Below are positions 15,951 to 24,937 of a stretch of DNA of 29,682 nucleotides, one piece after another; the first letter of the stretch is position 1, and every line of letters starts with the position of its first letter. Origin of the DNA: an uncultured Planctomycetales bacterium (GTDB taxonomy: Bacteria > Planctomycetota > Planctomycetia > Isosphaerales > Isosphaeraceae); contig CALCIB010000249.1 in NCBI GenBank assembly GCA_937907525.1, positions 1 through 29,682 on the forward strand. Reading direction: 5' to 3'. Under the pieces are notes generated by a model. That model was not told the DNA's origin, searched no databases, and was given only the letters and a program-made list of their open reading frames with translations. The position numbers and the translations under genes are program-made.

Positions 15951-17420
15951 TCAGAACTCCCAGACGCGGCGGCCCTTGAGGAACATGCTGACGTAGCCGT
16001 CCTCGCTGACCTTCAAGACCGGGCCGTACTGGGAGGCGGCCAGGGCGGCCAGGGTGCGCGCGCCCTGGACGGAGCGGCCGAAGTCCAGCGACTCCGGGTC
16101 GATGCGGAGGATCGCGCCGAAGGTCAAGAGCCGGCCGTCGGGGGCGGCCACGACGGCGCCGTCGAGACTGGCGAGGGCCTCCAACACGGTCGGCTCGATC
16201 TGGTCGATCGTCATGCCGCGGACGGCGTGGTGCAAGGCGCGCTTCGCCAGGCGGGGGGAGAGGTTCTCGGGGTCCTGGGGGTCGTCGACGCCGACTTCCT
16301 CGGTCATGCGGTCGACCGGGGCGATGAGCTGGGGGCCCGACGTCTCGGGGTCGCGGGCGACGACCAGAAGCGCGCCGACGCGGGCCTCGCTGAGGTTCAA
16401 GGCCGCCTGGAAGAGGCGGCGGGCGAGCAGGTCGTCGCCGCCGCGGGCGACGGCCTCGCGCCAGACGTCGAACCGGGTGGGGACGTCGATCAATCGCCAT
16501 CGGCCGTCGCTGAAGCTGAACGCCAACCCCCCGCGGGCGAAGACCTTGATCTCCCGCGAGGGGGTCAGGACCAGGCAGACGTGGCCGCCGTCGATCGTGG
16601 CGCGAGCGTGGGCGTGGAAGCGTCGCGGGCAGAGGTGGGCCTCGCAGCGCAAGGGCTGGGCGCGCCGGGCCCATTCGTCGACGTCGGCGACGCGGACCAA
16701 CTCCCCCTGGGGGTCGACGACGAAGACGGTGCGAAGGCCGTCGCAGAGGCGGTGGAACCCCTTGATCGCGGTGAGCCGGGCGTTGAACTGGGGGGCGCCC
16801 TGGAGGTTCTCGCGGCCGGGGGTGGTCGGGTCGTGGGGCGTCCCCAGCAGCAGCGCGCCGGTGGTCACGCGCTTGTTCTCGTAGGTGGAAAGCGCCGCGA
16901 CCCGAAGCGCCTCAAGCGCCGCGGGGATCCGGTAGGAGTTCTCGGCGCCGAGGAAGTCGGCGACGATGAGGTCCTCGCCGGGGTAGTTGAAGCGCTCGAA
17001 GCGGCCGGCGATGTCCAGGTCGAAGAGGACGCGGAAGCGGCGGTCCAGGGCCGCGACGATGACGTCGATCAATCGCCGCTCGGCGGGGAAGAGGGGGATG
17101 GGGCTGCCGGGTTGGAAGTTCAGCCGGGTGCCGAGCCACTCGATGTCGATCCCCAGGCGGTCGGGGTCGTCGACGATCCGGTAACAGGGCTCCCGCGTCA
17201 CCAGGTCCCAGTCGATGATGGTGCGGTCCCCCTCGATCTCCAGCACCGATTCGGGGAAGAAGTGCTCGAACGTGCGCCTCATCGTCGACTGGTAGAGACC
17301 GACGACCTTGGAGAAGGGGCCGAATTGGCGTTCGGGTCGGGTCGGCAAGTTCTGCTCCGTCGTCGCCGCGGTCGAGGGGGCGTCGAACCGGACGGTCTTG
17401 CGAGTCGTCTCATCCCGCAT
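15951..17420 (-). CDS. Protein with C-terminal diadenylate-cyclase-like (DisA_N) domain, RHR motif lost
   Basis: The product has 489 residues from the ATG at 17420, chosen because GGGAGGG lies 9 bases upstream. ATGs at 17441 and 17429 are alternatives. Residues about 298-487 match the DAC fold in order: RLFQAALNLSEARVGALLVV (as in the first strand of DisA), then LASLDGAVVA with DGA at 420-422, GARTLAALAAS at about 453-463, and YGPVLKVSEDGYVSMFLKGR as in the end of DisA_N. In active c-di-AMP synthases the second motif is G-T-R-H-R. Here it is G-A-R-T-L, so two of the three ATP-phosphate contacts are missing and catalysis is doubtful. A nucleotide-sensing role is more likely. The N-terminal 300 residues are unrecognised. 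No membrane helix or signal peptide is seen. A good promoter precedes it (17582-17609). Confidence 0.7.
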   Translation of the reverse strand: MRDETTRKTVRFDAPSTAATTEQNLPTRPERQFGPFSKVVGLYQSTMRRTFEHFFPESVLEIEGDRTIIDWDLVTREPCYRIVDDPDRLGIDIEWLGTRLNFQPGSPIPLFPAERRLIDVIVAALDRRFRVLFDLDIAGRFERFNYPGEDLIVADFLGAENSYRIPAALEALRVAALSTYENKRVTTGALLLGTPHDPTTPGRENLQGAPQFNARLTAIKGFHRLCDGLRTVFVVDPQGELVRVADVDEWARRAQPLRCEAHLCPRRFHAHARATIDGGHVCLVLTPSREIKVFARGGLAFSFSDGRWRLIDVPTRFDVWREAVARGGDDLLARRLFQAALNLSEARVGALLVVARDPETSGPQLIAPVDRMTEEVGVDDPQDPENLSPRLAKRALHHAVRGMTIDQIEPTVLEALASLDGAVVAAPDGRLLTFGAILRIDPESLDFGRSVQGARTLAALAASQYGPVLKVSEDGYVSMFLKGRRVWEF

Positions 17421-17581
17421 GTCGAGCATCCCTCCCGCCATCCCCGGCCGCCGCCGTTCCCATCACGAGGATCGGCCCGGAGCATACCAGGACGGCCGGA
17501 TTTGACGACGGCGAAATCGAGTCCCCCGCCGCCGGGCTCCGACCGAGGACCGCGACTCGCCTCGAACCGCCGACGTAAAAC

Positions 17582-17609
17582 ATTATAAACGGAAGGCTTG
17601 GATCGTCAA
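17582..17609 (-). promoter_or_regulatory. Sigma-70-like promoter for the DAC-like gene
   Basis: On the minus strand TTGACG (17609-17604) and a perfect TATAAT (17587-17582) are 16 bases apart. This is the best promoter match in the window. The leader to the start codon would be about 155 bases. Confidence 0.6.
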
Positions 17610-17636
17610 AGCCGAGGCGCCCCCGCGATCCGGCCG

Positions 17637-17665
17637 TTGACAGGGCGCCGCCGGGACCGGATCAT
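17637..17665 (+). promoter_or_regulatory. Putative promoter for the M3 peptidase
   Basis: A perfect TTGACA (17637-17642) is followed after 17 bases by GATCAT (17660-17665), a 4 of 6 match to the -10. It points to the peptidase gene about 250 bases away, so the inverted repeat at 17726-17845 would lie in the leader. It is divergent from the promoter at 17582-17609. Confidence 0.4.
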
Positions 17666-17725
17666 CCTTGGAAAACGCCTCGGAATCGCTCTGTCGAGAT
17701 CCGTTCAAGGCGAGCACGCATGATT

Positions 17726-17845
17726 CCTTCTCCCCTTGTGGGAGAAGGTGCCCCGAAGGGGCGGATGAGGGGTGGCGTGGTCGAAAGCCGGTGGGACCAC
17801 CCCTCATCCGGCCTTCGGCCACCTTCTCCCACAAGGGGAGAAGGG
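17726..17845. repeat. Long inverted repeat upstream of the M3 peptidase
   Basis: The left arm, about 17726-17776, is nearly the perfect reverse complement of the right arm, about 17795-17845. Each arm carries CCTTCTCCCCTTGTGGGAGAAGG (or its complement) as an outer hairpin and a small GGCCTTCGGCC or CCCCGAAGGGG hairpin inside. Only about 18 bases separate the arms. It is the best preserved of three such pairs in the window (1-170, here, 28286-28438). The 473-base gap 17442-17914 holds this repeat and two promoters, and no gene is seen in it. Confidence 0.85.
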
Positions 17846-17914
17846 ACAGCCGTCATCGCGAGTTCGCCGAACTATCGATGAAACGCCTTGGCGCGATCTT
17901 AAGGGACCTCCCCC

Positions 17915-19636
17915 ATGACGACCGATTACGCCCCCGAAACCTTCCCGCGAACCTGGCTCCCCGAACACGTGGAGTTGAAGACCTGGGACCAGATCGAGCC
18001 CTGGTACGAGAAACTCCTGGCGATGCCGGTCGACGCGCCGGAACAACTTGAAGCCTGGCTGACGGCCGCCGGCGAGCTGAACGCCGCCGTCGGCCAGGAG
18101 GGGACGTCGCGCTACGTCGCCATGACCTGCCAGACCGACGACCAGGCGCGGGAGGCGGCCTACCTGGAGTTCGTCCGCGACATCGAGCCTAAGCTCAAGC
18201 CCTACCTCAACGAGGTCCGCAACAAGTTCCTCGACGCTCCCGGCCGCGCCGGACTCCCCGCGGAGCGCTACCACGTCTTCGCGCGCTCGCTGGAGAATCG
18301 TCGCGCCCTCTACCGAGAGGCCAACATCCCCCGCGAGACCCGCCTGGCCGAGTTGGAGCAACGGTACCAGAAGACCGTCGGCGCCATGACCGTCGAGTTC
18401 CAGGGGAAGGAGCGGACGCTCGCGCAACTCGCGCCGTTTCTGGAGGCGACCGACCGCGACGTTCGCCGCGAGGCCTGGACCCTCGCCGCCGACCGCCGCC
18501 TGGCCGACCGCGACCTGCTCGACGGCCTCTTCGACGAGATGCGCGGCCTGCGCCTGGATGTCGCCCGCGAGGCGGGCTTCGACGACTACGTCGCCTACGC
18601 CTACAAGAACCGCGAGCGGTTCGACTACGGCCCGGAGCAGGCGCTCCAGTTCCACGACGCCGTGGAGAGGACCGTCGTCCCCCTGGCCTCGGCGATCCAC
18701 GCCGAGCGCAAGGCGCGGCTGGGGCTGGACGCGCTGCGCCCCTGGGACCTAGCCACCGATCCGCTGGGCCGCGCGCCGTTGAAGCCGTTCGAGGACGTCG
18801 CCCGGCTGGCCGAGGGATGCGAGGCGATCTTCCGCGAGGTCGACCCGGACCTGGGCGCCCAGTTCGCGTACATGAGGAAGCGGGACCTGCTGGACCTTGG
18901 CAACCGCAAGGGGAAGGCGCCCGGCGGCTATCAGACCAACTTCGAGGCCGATCGCCTGCCGTTCATCTTCATGAACGCCGTCGGCGTCGACGGCGACGTC
19001 CGCACGCTCCTGCACGAGGGGGGCCACGCCTTCCACGCCCTGGCCTCCCGCGGCGAGCCACTGGCCGCCTACCGCGAAAGCCCGCTGGAGTTCTGCGAGG
19101 TCGCCTCCATGACCATGGAGCTGTTCGGGACCGGCGCGAAGGATCCGTTCTACGCCGACCCGGCCGACGCCGAGCGCTCCCGCCGCAAGCTCCTGGAGGA
19201 GATCGTCACCATCCTCCCCTGGATCGCCACCGTGGACGCCTTCCAGCACTGGATCTACGCCCGCCCCGAGCATTCCCGCGACGACCGCCGCGGCGCCTGG
19301 CGCGACCTCGTCGCCCGCTTCGGCGGCGACGTCGACTGGACGGGGCTGGAGGAGGCCCGCGACCACTCCTGGCATCGCCAGTTGCATATATTCCTGTATC
19401 CGTTCTACTACATCGAGTACGGCGTGGCGCAGTTGGGCGCGCTTCAGATCTGGAAGCGAAGCCTGACCGACCGCGCCGGGGCCGTCGCCTCGTACCGCCG
19501 GGCGCTTTCGATCGGCGGCGCCCGGCCCTTGCCGCGACTCTTCGAGGCCGCCGGCGCCCGCTTCGCCTTCGACCGCGACACCATCGCCCCCTTGATGGAC
19601 GCCATCGGCGAGGAACTGTCCCGGCTGGCGCCGTGA
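17915..19636 (+). CDS. M3-family oligoendopeptidase (PepF-like)
   Basis: The 573-residue protein is a zinc oligopeptidase of family M3, cytoplasmic by its lack of a signal peptide, and expected to cleave short peptides. The active-site HEGGH is at 367-371 in LLHEGGHAFHAL. The third ligand is probably Glu395 in EFCEVASM, a family pattern. Other family segments are GGYQTNF (337-343) and the late HIFLYPFYYIEYGVAQLGAL (491-510), typical of oligoendopeptidase F. Length fits the family (about 560-600). A weak AAGGGA ribosome site lies about 8 bases before the ATG. It stands alone and is convergent with the sensor kinase gene. Confidence 0.92.
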   Translation: MTTDYAPETFPRTWLPEHVELKTWDQIEPWYEKLLAMPVDAPEQLEAWLTAAGELNAAVGQEGTSRYVAMTCQTDDQAREAAYLEFVRDIEPKLKPYLNEVRNKFLDAPGRAGLPAERYHVFARSLENRRALYREANIPRETRLAELEQRYQKTVGAMTVEFQGKERTLAQLAPFLEATDRDVRREAWTLAADRRLADRDLLDGLFDEMRGLRLDVAREAGFDDYVAYAYKNRERFDYGPEQALQFHDAVERTVVPLASAIHAERKARLGLDALRPWDLATDPLGRAPLKPFEDVARLAEGCEAIFREVDPDLGAQFAYMRKRDLLDLGNRKGKAPGGYQTNFEADRLPFIFMNAVGVDGDVRTLLHEGGHAFHALASRGEPLAAYRESPLEFCEVASMTMELFGTGAKDPFYADPADAERSRRKLLEEIVTILPWIATVDAFQHWIYARPEHSRDDRRGAWRDLVARFGGDVDWTGLEEARDHSWHRQLHIFLYPFYYIEYGVAQLGALQIWKRSLTDRAGAVASYRRALSIGGARPLPRLFEAAGARFAFDRDTIAPLMDAIGEELSRLAP

Positions 19637-19704
19637 GGGGATGACGGTTCGCGACTCCGGAAACCCGCGCCGGCCGTAATTCGGAAGCCGGCGACGCGCA
19701 TCCG

Positions 19705-19938
19705 TCTCCCCTTGAGGCGCTCCGTCGAAAACCCGAGCCACCGGGAAATTGGAACCACGGAAGGCACGGAAGACACGGAACGAGCCGGAGGGGATGACGC
19801 TCGCTGATGACGGGAATCATGGGTTCCAAAACGAGGATCGGGCTTTCTCTTTCGGGCTGGCCCCTCGTTCCGTGTTTTCCGTGGTTCCTGGATTTCCGAT
19901 CAGGATTAGGTTCTCGACGGAGCACCTCAAGGGGAGAA
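19705..19938. repeat. Inverted-repeat element between two convergent genes
   Basis: Arms 19705-19784 and 19863-19938 are imperfect reverse complements. Both contain TCTCCCCTTGAGG, GCTCCGTCGA and GGAACCACGGAA followed by CACGGAACGAG (or complements). They are separated by about 78 unrelated bases. It fills most of the 337-base gap between the M3 peptidase and the sensor kinase. It may be a MITE-like remnant or a bidirectional terminator. No gene is seen here. Confidence 0.75.
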
Positions 19939-19973
19939 GGCGACGACCGCGACCGCCCCGCCGCGGCGGTCGT

Positions 19974-22900
19974 TCACTCCAACCCGGCGAGGAGCCTGGT
20001 CAAGGCGTCGAAATCGACGGGCTTGGCGAGGTGGCCGTCGAACCCCGCCTCTCGGCTGGTCGTCCGGTCCCATTCGGTCGCGTATCCGCTCAGGGCCAGC
20101 AGGGCGATCTTGTCTCCGTCGGCTTGCTCGCGCAGCCGCCGGGCCAGGGCGTAGCCGTCCATGCCCGGCATGCCGAGGTCCAGGATCACGACGTCCGGCC
20201 GGAACTCCGACGCGGCCTCCAGCGCGTCCCGACCGTCGAAGGCGGCTCGCGTCTCGTGACCGGTATGGCGGAGAATCTCGGCCAGGCTGGACGCGGTGTC
20301 CTTGTTGTCGTCCACCACGAGGATCCGGCGCGTCGCGAGGGGGCGGGCCCTGGCGGCCTCGGCCTTGTCGGGCTCTCCGCCCCGGCCTCGCGGTCGCAGG
20401 GGGAGGCGGACGACGAACTCGCTCCCCCGGCCTTGACCGTCGCTTTTGGCCACGATGCTCCCGCCGTGCTTCTCAACCAGGTCCTTGACCAGCGACAGGC
20501 CGATCCCCAGGCCCCCCTCGTGGCGGGCGCGCGAGGTGTCGGCCCGGACGAAGAAGCCGAAGACGCGGCTCCGCATCTCCGGCGCGAGGCCCACGCCGGA
20601 GTCCTTGACGCTCAGGACCGCCTCGTCGCCTCGGCCATCGACCTTGAGCGCGATTCGGATCTCCCCGCCGGGGTCGGTGTACTTCGCCGCGTTGTTCACG
20701 AGGTTCGTGGCGATCTGTTCCAGCCGGATCGCGTCGCCGTCGAGCCAGACCGGCTCGTCCGGCAAGGAGGCGAACAGACGGTGCCGCTTGGCCTCGATCT
20801 CCGGCCGCAGCGATTCGATCGCCTCTCGGACGACGGTCGCGAGATCCACCCGCTCCATCCGCAATTCCAGGCGTCCCTGGCTGATGCGGGCCACGTCCAG
20901 CAGATCGTCGACCAGGCGGGCGAGCTTCCGGACCTGGCGGCCCATGACCTCCCGCCCTTTCTCCACGGCCGACGGGTCGTTCCCCGTTCGCCGCAGCAGC
21001 TCGACGGTGTTGGCCAGCGGGGCGAGCGGGTTCCTCAACTCGTGGGCGAGGGTCGCCAGGAACTCGTCCTTCTGGCGGTCGGCGGCGCGCAGCGAGTCCT
21101 CCCAGGAGTGTCGATCGGTGACGTCGACGCAGGCGCCGAGGAGGTAGGTCGCGGCGCCCTGGCTGGCGGGGACGACCTTTCCCCGATCCCGAATCCAGCG
21201 GACGCCGCCGTCGGGACGCGCGACTCGGAACTCGACGTCGAGATCGCCCCTCCCGCGGGCCGACAGCAGGAACGCCTCGCGGGTCGAATCGCGGTCGTCC
21301 GGGTGGATGGCGTCGAGGAAGCCCTCCAGGCCGACGACCTCCGCGCCCGCGTCGAATCCCATGAGTTCGCGCAGGCTCTCGTCGAGGACCTGACGGTCCT
21401 CCTCGAAGTACCACGACCAGGTGCCCATCTGGGCCGCGGAGAGGGCGGCCTGGAGCCGAAGGTTGCTCTCCTGAAGCGCCCACTCGGCGCGCTTCTGCCT
21501 GGTGACGTCCCGGACGACCTTGGAGAACGCCCGGAGCTTCCCCTCCTCGTCCTTCAACGCCGTCGTCGACCCGCTCGCGAAGAACCGCTCGCCGTCCTTG
21601 CGCCGCAGCCAGTTGTCGTCGGAGCTTTCGCCCTGCTCGACGGCCCGCGCCAGTTCCCGATCGGGCATGCCGGAGGCGGCGTCCTCGGGCGTGAAGAAGA
21701 GGGAGAAGTGCCTGCCGACGATCTCGACGGTCGGGTAGCCGAAGACGCGCTCGGCGCCCGCGTTCCAATCGATGACGCGGCCGGACTCGTCCAGCAGCAT
21801 GATGCCGACCCCCAGGGCGCCCTCCACCAGCAGGCGGTAGCGTTCCTCGCCTGACTGAAGATCCGCCTGGATCCGCTTCTGCTCCTCGATGTCCACCAGG
21901 ACCAGGACCGCGCCGTCGATCTTGTTGTCGAGCGTCTTGTAGGGTCGCAGCCGCAGCGAGTACCAGCGGCCCTTGCGGTCCTGGACCTCCTTTTCCTCGG
22001 CCCTCACGCCGTCGATGACGTCGCGCAACAGGTCGTCCAGGTCGTCGGCGCCGAGCGGGAGCTTCAGGTCGCCGATGGGACGGCCCAGGTCGGCGGCGAT
22101 GAGGTTCAGGAGTTTCTCGGCGGCGGGCGTGAACCGTCGGATCCGAAGGTCCCTCCCCACGACCACCATCGCCAGGGTGCTGCTGGCGACGAAGTTGTTC
22201 AGGTCGTCGTGGGCGCGGTCGAGTTGCTCGTTGCGGTGCCGCAACTCGTCGTTGACGGTCGTCAACTCCTCGTTGCTCGACTGGATCTCCTCCTTGGACG
22301 TCTGCAACTCCTCGTTGGCCGACTGGATCTCCTCGTTGGCCGACTGGATCTCCTCGTTGGCCGACTGCATCTCCTCGTTGGCGGCCTCTTGCTGCTCGGA
22401 AAGCGACTGCATGTACTCGCGGGTGGCGGCCAACTCCTGGGTCAGCCGGGCCACCTGGCGCTCGGCCTCGCCGGCCTCCAGCGAGGGGCCCTCGGACGCC
22501 GCCGCGGCGGCGCGGGCCCGCGCCCGCCCGCGCGCGGGATCCTCGAACAGCACCAGGAACGCCCGCTCCTTGGAGCCGGGCGCCTTGACCACGGCGACCT
22601 CCAGGTCGACCTCCCGGAAGCCGCCGTTGGACTTCACCAAGAGCCCTTCCCGCCGCGTCCCCACGTCGTCGGCGATGGCCTTGTGCAAGGTGGAGCGCAG
22701 ACCCACCAGCAGCCCCTCGCGGGCCATCTTCAGGACGTTGGCGCTCGGCCTGCCGGGGGGCTGGGCCAGGAACGGACTGGTGTCGCCGCGGAACTGCAGG
22801 ACGTCCAGATCGGCGTTGACGAGCACGCCGGGAGGCGCGTACCGGGCGACGACCAGCCGATCGGCCTCGCGGAGCATGTCCACCCCGCTGGCCTCGACCG

Positions 22901-24500
22901 CGCGGCGTCGCTGTCCGGTGAAGGCGGTCGGCTCCCACGTCGCGGTCGCGGCCGGCAGGATCGGGGGAGACGCCTGCCCAGGCTTCTTGGCGAAGATCTT
23001 GTGCCTGGATTCGACCGGCTCGAACAGGTCGGCGAACCCGCTGACCGTCTCCGAGCTTCCCAGCCACAAAAAACCGCCGGGCTTCAAGGCGTAGTGGAGC
23101 GTCGGCACCAGCCGCTTCTGCAACACCGGCTCCATGTAGATCAACATGTTCCGGCAACTGATCAGGTCCATCCGCGAAAACGGCGGATCGTTCACGGCGT
23201 TCTGACGCGCGAAGACGCACATCTCCCGGATCCCCTTGGAGACCTGGTAGCCGCCGTCGGATTCGATGAAGAACCGCCGCAGCCGCTCGGCGGAGACGTC
23301 CCGCGCGATCCCCTTGCCGTAGAGCCCGGCGCGGGCCTTCTCGATGCCGCGCTCGTTCAGGTCGGTGGCGAAGATCTGCGCCGGGACCTCCGCCCCGCGC
23401 TCGGCCGCGTACTCGCTGATCGTCATGGCGAGCGAGTAGGCTTCCTCGCCCGTGGAGCACCCGAGCACCCAGATCCGCAAGGGGTCCGTCCGCGGCCGGT
23501 CGGCGACGAGCTTGGGCAGGACCCTGGCCTTGAGCGTCTCGAAGCAGGGCGCGTCCCGGAAGAACTCGGTGACGTTGATCAGGATGTCCTGGTACAACGC
23601 CTGCACCTCCCCCGCGTCGTCTCGAAGCAGGGCGAGGTAGTCCGCCAGCCCGTCCAGGCGATGCAGCAACATCCGCCGCGTGATCCGGCGAAAAAGGGTC
23701 GTCGACTTGTACAGCGTGAAATCGACGCCGATCCGATGATGGACGAGACGGAGGATCCGGTTCAGATCGACCCGCGCCCGCGCCTCGATCGATTCCGCGT
23801 CCTCCGGAGCGGCCTCCGGGGCCACGTAGGGATGCCGGGCGATGCGGGCGAGTTCCGCGGCGATCCCCTCCGGCGGTAGGACGTAATCCACGAACCCGCC
23901 GGCCGCGGCGCTCCGCGGCATGCCGTCGTGCTGGGCCGACCCGTCCTGCGCGAAGGTGATCCCCCCCTCCCCCTTGATCGCCTCCAGACCGAGCGTGCCG
24001 TCGGAACCCGTCCCCGAGAGGATCACGCCGATGGCGTGGTGGCTCTGCTCCTCCGCCAGCGAACGCAAAAAGACGTCGATCGACCGCAACTGCCCCCGGT
24101 TCTCGTCGCGGGGGATCAACCGCAAGTGGCCGTCGGTCATCAGCATCGCGCGGTTCGGCGGGATGACGTAGACGTGGTTCGGCTCCACCCGCGGCTCGTC
24201 CCGGACCTCCAGGACGGGCATGCTCGTCTCCCGCGCCAGGATCGTGGCGAGCATGCTCTGATGCTCGGGAGCGAGGTGCTGCACCAGGACGAACGCCATG
24301 CCGGTATTCGGAGACAGCGCCCGGAGCAGCCGTCGATACGCCTCCAACCCGCCGGCCGACGCGCCGACGCCGACGATCGGAAACAACGGCAGTTCGGTCT
24401 TCACCGCGGCTTCCGCCACCACCGGGTCTTCTTCAGCGGGCGGGACGGGCTCGCCCTCCACCCTCTGCTCGGCTTCGTCCGAGGGGTTCGTCGGAATCAT
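19974..24500 (-). CDS. CheB-CheR-PAS-histidine kinase-receiver hybrid sensor protein
   Basis: This 1508-residue soluble protein joins chemotaxis-type enzymes to a hybrid kinase. Domains in order: CheB methylesterase (41-225; Ser48 in GVGASAGG, His75, Asp167 in GTGSDG); CheR methyltransferase (about 245-505; SAM motif LGCSTGEEAYSL at 346-357); a PAS-like region (about 540-655); a coiled coil with repeated SANEEIQ heptads (about 680-768); three PAS domains (about 765-875, 885-1005 and 1012-1130); HisKA with His1153 in LAHELRNPL; HATPase (about 1250-1370; NLVNNAAKY, DSGVGL, GGLGIGLSLV); and a receiver (about 1390-1508; Asp1441 in LDLGMPG, Lys1493). All key residues are present. CheB-CheR-kinase fusions of this order are known in many bacteria, and the input signal is usually unknown. 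No che genes or response regulator lie beside it. Confidence 0.93.
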   Translation of the reverse strand: MIPTNPSDEAEQRVEGEPVPPAEEDPVVAEAAVKTELPLFPIVGVGASAGGLEAYRRLLRALSPNTGMAFVLVQHLAPEHQSMLATILARETSMPVLEVRDEPRVEPNHVYVIPPNRAMLMTDGHLRLIPRDENRGQLRSIDVFLRSLAEEQSHHAIGVILSGTGSDGTLGLEAIKGEGGITFAQDGSAQHDGMPRSAAAGGFVDYVLPPEGIAAELARIARHPYVAPEAAPEDAESIEARARVDLNRILRLVHHRIGVDFTLYKSTTLFRRITRRMLLHRLDGLADYLALLRDDAGEVQALYQDILINVTEFFRDAPCFETLKARVLPKLVADRPRTDPLRIWVLGCSTGEEAYSLAMTISEYAAERGAEVPAQIFATDLNERGIEKARAGLYGKGIARDVSAERLRRFFIESDGGYQVSKGIREMCVFARQNAVNDPPFSRMDLISCRNMLIYMEPVLQKRLVPTLHYALKPGGFLWLGSSETVSGFADLFEPVESRHKIFAKKPGQASPPILPAATATWEPTAFTGQRRRAVEASGVDMLREADRLVVARYAPPGVLVNADLDVLQFRGDTSPFLAQPPGRPSANVLKMAREGLLVGLRSTLHKAIADDVGTRREGLLVKSNGGFREVDLEVAVVKAPGSKERAFLVLFEDPARGRARARAAAAASEGPSLEAGEAERQVARLTQELAATREYMQSLSEQQEAANEEMQSANEEIQSANEEIQSANEELQTSKEEIQSSNEELTTVNDELRHRNEQLDRAHDDLNNFVASSTLAMVVVGRDLRIRRFTPAAEKLLNLIAADLGRPIGDLKLPLGADDLDDLLRDVIDGVRAEEKEVQDRKGRWYSLRLRPYKTLDNKIDGAVLVLVDIEEQKRIQADLQSGEERYRLLVEGALGVGIMLLDESGRVIDWNAGAERVFGYPTVEIVGRHFSLFFTPEDAASGMPDRELARAVEQGESSDDNWLRRKDGERFFASGSTTALKDEEGKLRAFSKVVRDVTRQKRAEWALQESNLRLQAALSAAQMGTWSWYFEEDRQVLDESLRELMGFDAGAEVVGLEGFLDAIHPDDRDSTREAFLLSARGRGDLDVEFRVARPDGGVRWIRDRGKVVPASQGAATYLLGACVDVTDRHSWEDSLRAADRQKDEFLATLAHELRNPLAPLANTVELLRRTGNDPSAVEKGREVMGRQVRKLARLVDDLLDVARISQGRLELRMERVDLATVVREAIESLRPEIEAKRHRLFASLPDEPVWLDGDAIRLEQIATNLVNNAAKYTDPGGEIRIALKVDGRGDEAVLSVKDSGVGLAPEMRSRVFGFFVRADTSRARHEGGLGIGLSLVKDLVEKHGGSIVAKSDGQGRGSEFVVRLPLRPRGRGGEPDKAEAARARPLATRRILVVDDNKDTASSLAEILRHTGHETRAAFDGRDALEAASEFRPDVVILDLGMPGMDGYALARRLREQADGDKIALLALSGYATEWDRTTSREAGFDGHLAKPVDFDALTRLLAGLE
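22281..22385 (-). repeat. 21-base tandem repeats encoding coiled-coil heptads
   Basis: Inside the sensor kinase gene, units of 21 bases (plus-strand form CTCCTCGTTGGCCGACTGGAT) recur, with three copies nearly identical around 22310-22385 and more diverged ones before. Each encodes one heptad of the EEIQSAN type. The unit length equals one coiled-coil heptad, so changes in copy number would lengthen or shorten the signalling helix without breaking the frame. Confidence 0.8.
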
Positions 24501-24937
24501 GTTCGGATATCCAGATCAGGCGGTCCCGCGTCGATCGACCCCGCCCGAATCGTCGATGATCGTTCCGTCCGACGACGGCGCGAGCCGCGGCCCGTCGGGC
24601 GACCTATTCCCTGGCTCGACCCGACGAGACGGCGCCCCGCCGCCGGCACGGCCGCGGTGAGGGCTCGCCAACCGCCATTATGCGTCAGCGCGGGCGTCGG
24701 GGAAAGCGACGGGGACCCGAGCGTCGCGAGGACGCAAATTCCAGGCCGCGCGAACTCCGGATCGGGGCGCGACGTGGGGCCGGCGGCGTCCTCCCCGCGC
24801 GAACCGCGAACGCCTCTCGACGTCGGCCGGGGCGACGTTAAAATCGCTTTAAGGAGGTCGCGGGATCGAGGGTCGGCGCGATCGTCGCGCGGGGGCCGGC
24901 CCCGACGACGTTCGCGAAGCGGGCGGAAGGCGGGTCG
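24501..24937. other. 437-base divergent intergenic region
   Basis: This region separates the sensor kinase (minus) from the RND pump (plus). No gene is seen. An A/T-rich patch at 24838-24852 (TTAAAATCGCTTTAA) has 5-base inverted arms, includes a -10-like TAAAAT, and is followed by AAGGAGG (24851-24857) that has no start codon at a proper distance. GTTAAAATCGC also occurs at 3187-3197, upstream of the small plus-strand gene. It may be a promoter or operator for the pump. Confidence 0.35.

Noticed and set aside
17583..17856. Short open frames in both directions over the inverted repeat
   Set aside because: They are products of the repeat itself, with no ribosome site and no conserved-looking protein.
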